Under the pieces are notes generated by a model. It did no database searches, was not told where the DNA came from, and worked only from the letters and a program-made list of their open reading frames with translations. Positions 5,168 to 6,657 of a DNA stretch of 6,657 nucleotides are shown one piece after another. This DNA comes from an uncultured Clostridia bacterium (lineage in GTDB: Bacteria; Bacillota; Clostridia; Oscillospirales; CAG-272), in the NCBI GenBank assembly GCA_905235755.1, contig CAJONA010000064.1, positions 1 through 6,657 on the forward strand. The letters are read 5' to 3'. The position numbers and the translations under genes were made by a program. Positions within the stretch are counted from its first letter, which is position 1. Every line of letters starts with the position of its first letter.

Positions 5168-5187
5168 AAAATATGAAGCTCACGTTT
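5163..5187 (+). repeat. Duplicated gene start, copy 2
   Basis: Matches 3666-3690 at 23 of 25 positions. It overlaps the end of the sialidase gene, whose stop codon lies inside an AAGGTGA ribosome site for the following ATG at 5173. Confidence 0.7.
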
Positions 5188-5232
5188 TATAAGGCGGTAT
5201 GGATTTGGGAAAACGGCGCGCCGTCGCCGTAG
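5173..5232 (+). pseudogene. Truncated GNAT gene start after the sialidase
   Basis: The start is ATG at 5173 behind AAGGTGA (5161-5167), so the gene was translationally coupled to the sialidase. The frame reads MKLTFYKA, the same opening as the upstream remnant, and then runs into unrelated sequence and stops at 5230-5232 after 19 codons. Only about the first eight codons look like GNAT. The rest is the recombinase remnant in another frame, so the junction near 5195 is probably a deletion or insertion point. Confidence 0.5.
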
Positions 5233-5358
5233 ACGTCCCGCCGAATTTGTGCGCCACTACCCCGCGTACAAAAAAACGAACTGAACATCTCCGAACTCGC
5301 GCGGCTTTGCGATTTGAGCAGAACAACGGTGTGTAAGTATGTAGGAATGATGAAATAA
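5199..5358 (+). pseudogene. Frameshifted C-terminus of a serine recombinase (resolvase type)
   Basis: Three successive frames join into one resolvase-like C-terminus: GKRRAVAVDVPPN (about 5208-5246), AEFVRHYPAYKK (5240-5275), and NELNISELARLCDLSRTTV followed by a short tail to TAA 5356-5358. The last piece is a helix-turn-helix of the kind found at the end of small serine recombinases. Each step changes phase in the same direction, consistent with two single-base losses, one of them in the A run 5270-5276. The catalytic domain is absent. It is the trace of a mobile or inversion element next to the sialidase. Family assignment is by eye. Confidence 0.55.
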
Positions 5359-5372
5359 GTTTTGATTACATG

Positions 5373-5401
5373 TTGAAAAGTAAGTTGATTTATAGTATTA
5401 T
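5373..5401 (+). promoter_or_regulatory. Promoter for the truncated acetyltransferase and membrane protein
   Basis: TTGAAA (5373-5378) and TATTAT (5396-5401) are separated by 17 bp. The next gene starts 29 bp downstream at 5431, behind AAGGAA (5420-5425). Confidence 0.55.
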
Positions 5402-5430
5402 TTATACAAATCAGCAATGAAGGAATTTTT

Positions 5431-5688
5431 ATGAAAAGAAAAACTCCATTTTTGTCAACAGAAAGATTAAGTTTGAAACGCGGAACTTTCGACGATTATA
5501 TGGCAGTATATGAATATGACTTTCGCAAATTAAGAGATATTGCGGGAGAATTTACATTTGAAAAATTAGGTTTCGAGAAATACGAAGTCATAAAAGACGC
5601 ATGGAAGAAAGACGGAATAATGATTTCAGACTACAAAAACATTATTACAAAACAAAAGTTTTATGAACTGTATTGCAAAGATATATAA
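5431..5688 (+). CDS. Internally deleted RimJ/RimL-type GNAT acetyltransferase
   Basis: An intact 85-residue frame that joins the two ends of a protein normally about 170-185 residues long. Residues 1-43 match the family N-terminus (LSTERLSLKRGTFDDY, YEYDFRKLRDIAGEF). From about residue 44 it continues directly as the family C-terminus (EKLGFEKYEVIKDAW, then DYKNIITKQKFYELY). The central part, including the acetyl-CoA-binding R/Q-x-x-G-x-G/A segment, is missing, so activity is not expected. The deletion is in frame; the junction lies around TTTGAAAAATTAGG, where GAAAAATTA could have been short homology shared by both sides. The start has AAGGAA 5 nt ahead. The gene lies 18 bp upstream of the membrane protein gene and probably shares its transcript. 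Confidence 0.7.
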   Translation: MKRKTPFLSTERLSLKRGTFDDYMAVYEYDFRKLRDIAGEFTFEKLGFEKYEVIKDAWKKDGIMISDYKNIITKQKFYELYCKDI

Positions 5689-5706
5689 AAATATAAGGTG
5701 CATAAA

Positions 5707-6207
5707 ATGAAAAAAATAATTAAAGACAGTTTGTTTACATTTATTTTATTTCAGCTTGTAATTTCCGCTTTGCAGTTGATTTTAGGACCGATTTCTATTT
5801 TAATAAGTTTTTTGACAAGTTCAGGAAGAACATATAATATTGTTTTAAGCATAATCGCTTTTGCTCTCAAATTTATTGGTTGCTTTGTTCTTTTCCGCAT
5901 TAAAGTCAGAGACAGCCGAAAAATTACAACAAAACATTTTATAATCACATTGATGATAGCGTTGCTCGTTCAATTTGTAATCGCCCTAATATTCAGATTT
6001 ACTCCTATAATAGTGGGGGACGAATTTCTGATATGGGGAACGCGATGGGCCAATGTCGAGGAATACACACAAGTACCTATTTATATGTACCTCGCGCTAT
6101 ACCCTACGAATATATTGTGCATATTCGGCGCGGCAATGTCAGCCTTCAGTTTGGCAAAGCTCCGTCAAAAGAAAGAGCATAACGAATTGGTCGGACATAA
6201 CAGTTAA
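5707..6207 (+). CDS. Four-helix membrane protein of unknown function
   Basis: A 166-residue integral membrane protein that I do not recognise. Hydrophobic helices lie at about 8-36, 43-65, 77-97 and 124-148, with a basic loop after helix 2 (RIKVRDSRKITTKH) and a charged C-terminus (KLRQKKEH). Helix 3 to 4 is joined by an outside loop rich in aromatic and acidic residues (WGTRWANVEEY). I chose ATG at 5707 because AAGGTG (5695-5700) sits 6 nt ahead; a GTG at 5698 lies inside that ribosome site. The gene is AT-rich like the truncated acetyltransferase before it. Its last 62 bp overlap the extended 3' end of the minus-strand HTH gene. Confidence 0.75.
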   Translation: MKKIIKDSLFTFILFQLVISALQLILGPISILISFLTSSGRTYNIVLSIIAFALKFIGCFVLFRIKVRDSRKITTKHFIITLMIALLVQFVIALIFRFTPIIVGDEFLIWGTRWANVEEYTQVPIYMYLALYPTNILCIFGAAMSAFSLAKLRQKKEHNELVGHNS

Positions 6208-6657
6208 AAATCATATTATCTTTCAAAATGATATAATTTCCGCGAGGTGATACGGTCAAAGAAGCGGAAAAGGGCGGGAAGCGTCTCGTTTTTGCTCTTT
6301 TTGCGTCGAGTTTTTCAAGCGACTTTTGCACCTTTATCCCTGCGTTTTCCTCGCGTAGTTTTCTCATCTGTTTTTCGTCGAAAAACTTCACGGCGACGTC
6401 TATCGGCAGTATTTTGAATTTCAGATTTCCGTTCTGCATTTTGCCGCGGCGTAAAACTTTTGTCGGCGTCACTTCGAGGAGTTTTTTATCGACAAACTCA
6501 TTTACATAAACGCGTATCGTATTCGCACACGATTTTATCGCACGCCCGATAACGCCGTAGCTCGGATAGCAAGTGAAGTCTTTTCGATTTTCACACTTCA
6601 GCAGAAACGAATACAGTGCAATGGCTTTTGCGGAGAGGTCGAGCGAGAATATCGCGT
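6146..6657 (-). CDS. HTH_36-type DNA-binding protein, C-terminal part, probably frameshifted at the end
   Basis: A partial gene entering from the right edge, with 169 residues visible. The first visible part (LDLSAKAIALYSFLL, then a Cys/Tyr-Pro-Ser stretch and VIGRAIKSCANTIRVYVNE) matches the winged-helix fold of HTH_36 proteins, close to plasmid and ICE replication initiators and regulators. A Lys/Glu-rich helical stretch follows (FFDEKQMRKLREENAG). In this frame the stop lies at 6146-6148, inside the convergent membrane-protein gene. In another frame the same DNA reads ALFRFFDRITSRKLYHFER and stops at 6216-6218, just outside that gene, so a one-base shift near 6270-6285 may have lengthened the protein. 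The N-terminus is outside the window. Confidence 0.65.
   Translation of the reverse strand, partial: AIFSLDLSAKAIALYSFLLKCENRKDFTCYPSYGVIGRAIKSCANTIRVYVNEFVDKKLLEVTPTKVLRRGKMQNGNLKFKILPIDVAVKFFDEKQMRKLREENAGIKVQKSLEKLDAKRAKTRRFPPFSASLTVSPRGNYIILKDNMIFNCYVRPIRYALSFDGALPN
6232..6250 (+). promoter_or_regulatory. TATAAT and ribosome-site-like motif without a gene
   Basis: TATAAT (6232-6237) is followed by GAGGTGA (6244-6250), but no start codon follows at a useful distance (the sequence reads ACG) and no good -35 precedes it. It may be the remains of a gene start, or chance within the 3' end of the minus-strand HTH gene. Confidence 0.15.

Overview
The window looks like a piece of a chromosome from a low-to-mid GC Firmicute, most likely an uncultured gut clostridium of the Oscillospiraceae type. 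The basis is the strong AGGAGG/GAGGTGA ribosome sites, small tightly packed operons, strong intrinsic terminators, a MerR regulator with a clostridial-style operator, and a HTH_36-type protein at the right edge. No taxonomic marker gene is present, so this is inference. The layout is a mosaic of small accessory blocks separated by structured non-coding repeats and gene remnants.

Left part (1-731): no convincing complete gene. A short open frame runs off the left edge on the minus strand. A candidate small RNA transcript (about 285-502) carries the first copy of an 88-bp structured repeat (368-455) and ends in a 16-bp terminator hairpin. A further hairpin-rich stretch (550-652) leads into a MerR-type promoter and operator (677-709).

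Central operon (732-3256): four genes on the plus strand, overlapping or 2-5 bp apart and closed by a terminator. They encode a MerR regulator with a DUF3887-like C-terminal domain, a lipoprotein serine hydrolase of the alpha/beta fold, a short lipobox/membrane protein with a Cys4 zinc-ribbon, and a four-helix membrane protein. This reads as a self-regulated cell-envelope module. The DUF3887-like domain is typically fused to such hydrolases, but here it sits on the regulator.

Repeat island (3257-3617): a hairpin, an isolated tag-plus-terminator unit, and a second 88-bp repeat copy with its own terminator. The tag CACTCAGACC occurs three times in the window, each time 0-2 nt ahead of a terminator hairpin of unrelated sequence.

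Sialidase block (3618-5358): a good promoter, a decayed GNAT acetyltransferase reading frame, an intact sialidase-superfamily (Asp-box) protein without signal peptide, and then a second copy of the same gene start, which breaks off into a frameshifted serine-recombinase C-terminus. This block is clearly GC-richer than its neighbours.

Right part (5359-6657): an AT-rich block with an in-frame, internally deleted RimJ/RimL-type acetyltransferase and a four-helix membrane protein. Convergent to these, on the minus strand, is the C-terminal part of a HTH_36-type DNA-binding protein that appears frameshifted near its end. The many remnants mark the region as an accessory zone with repeated insertion and decay.
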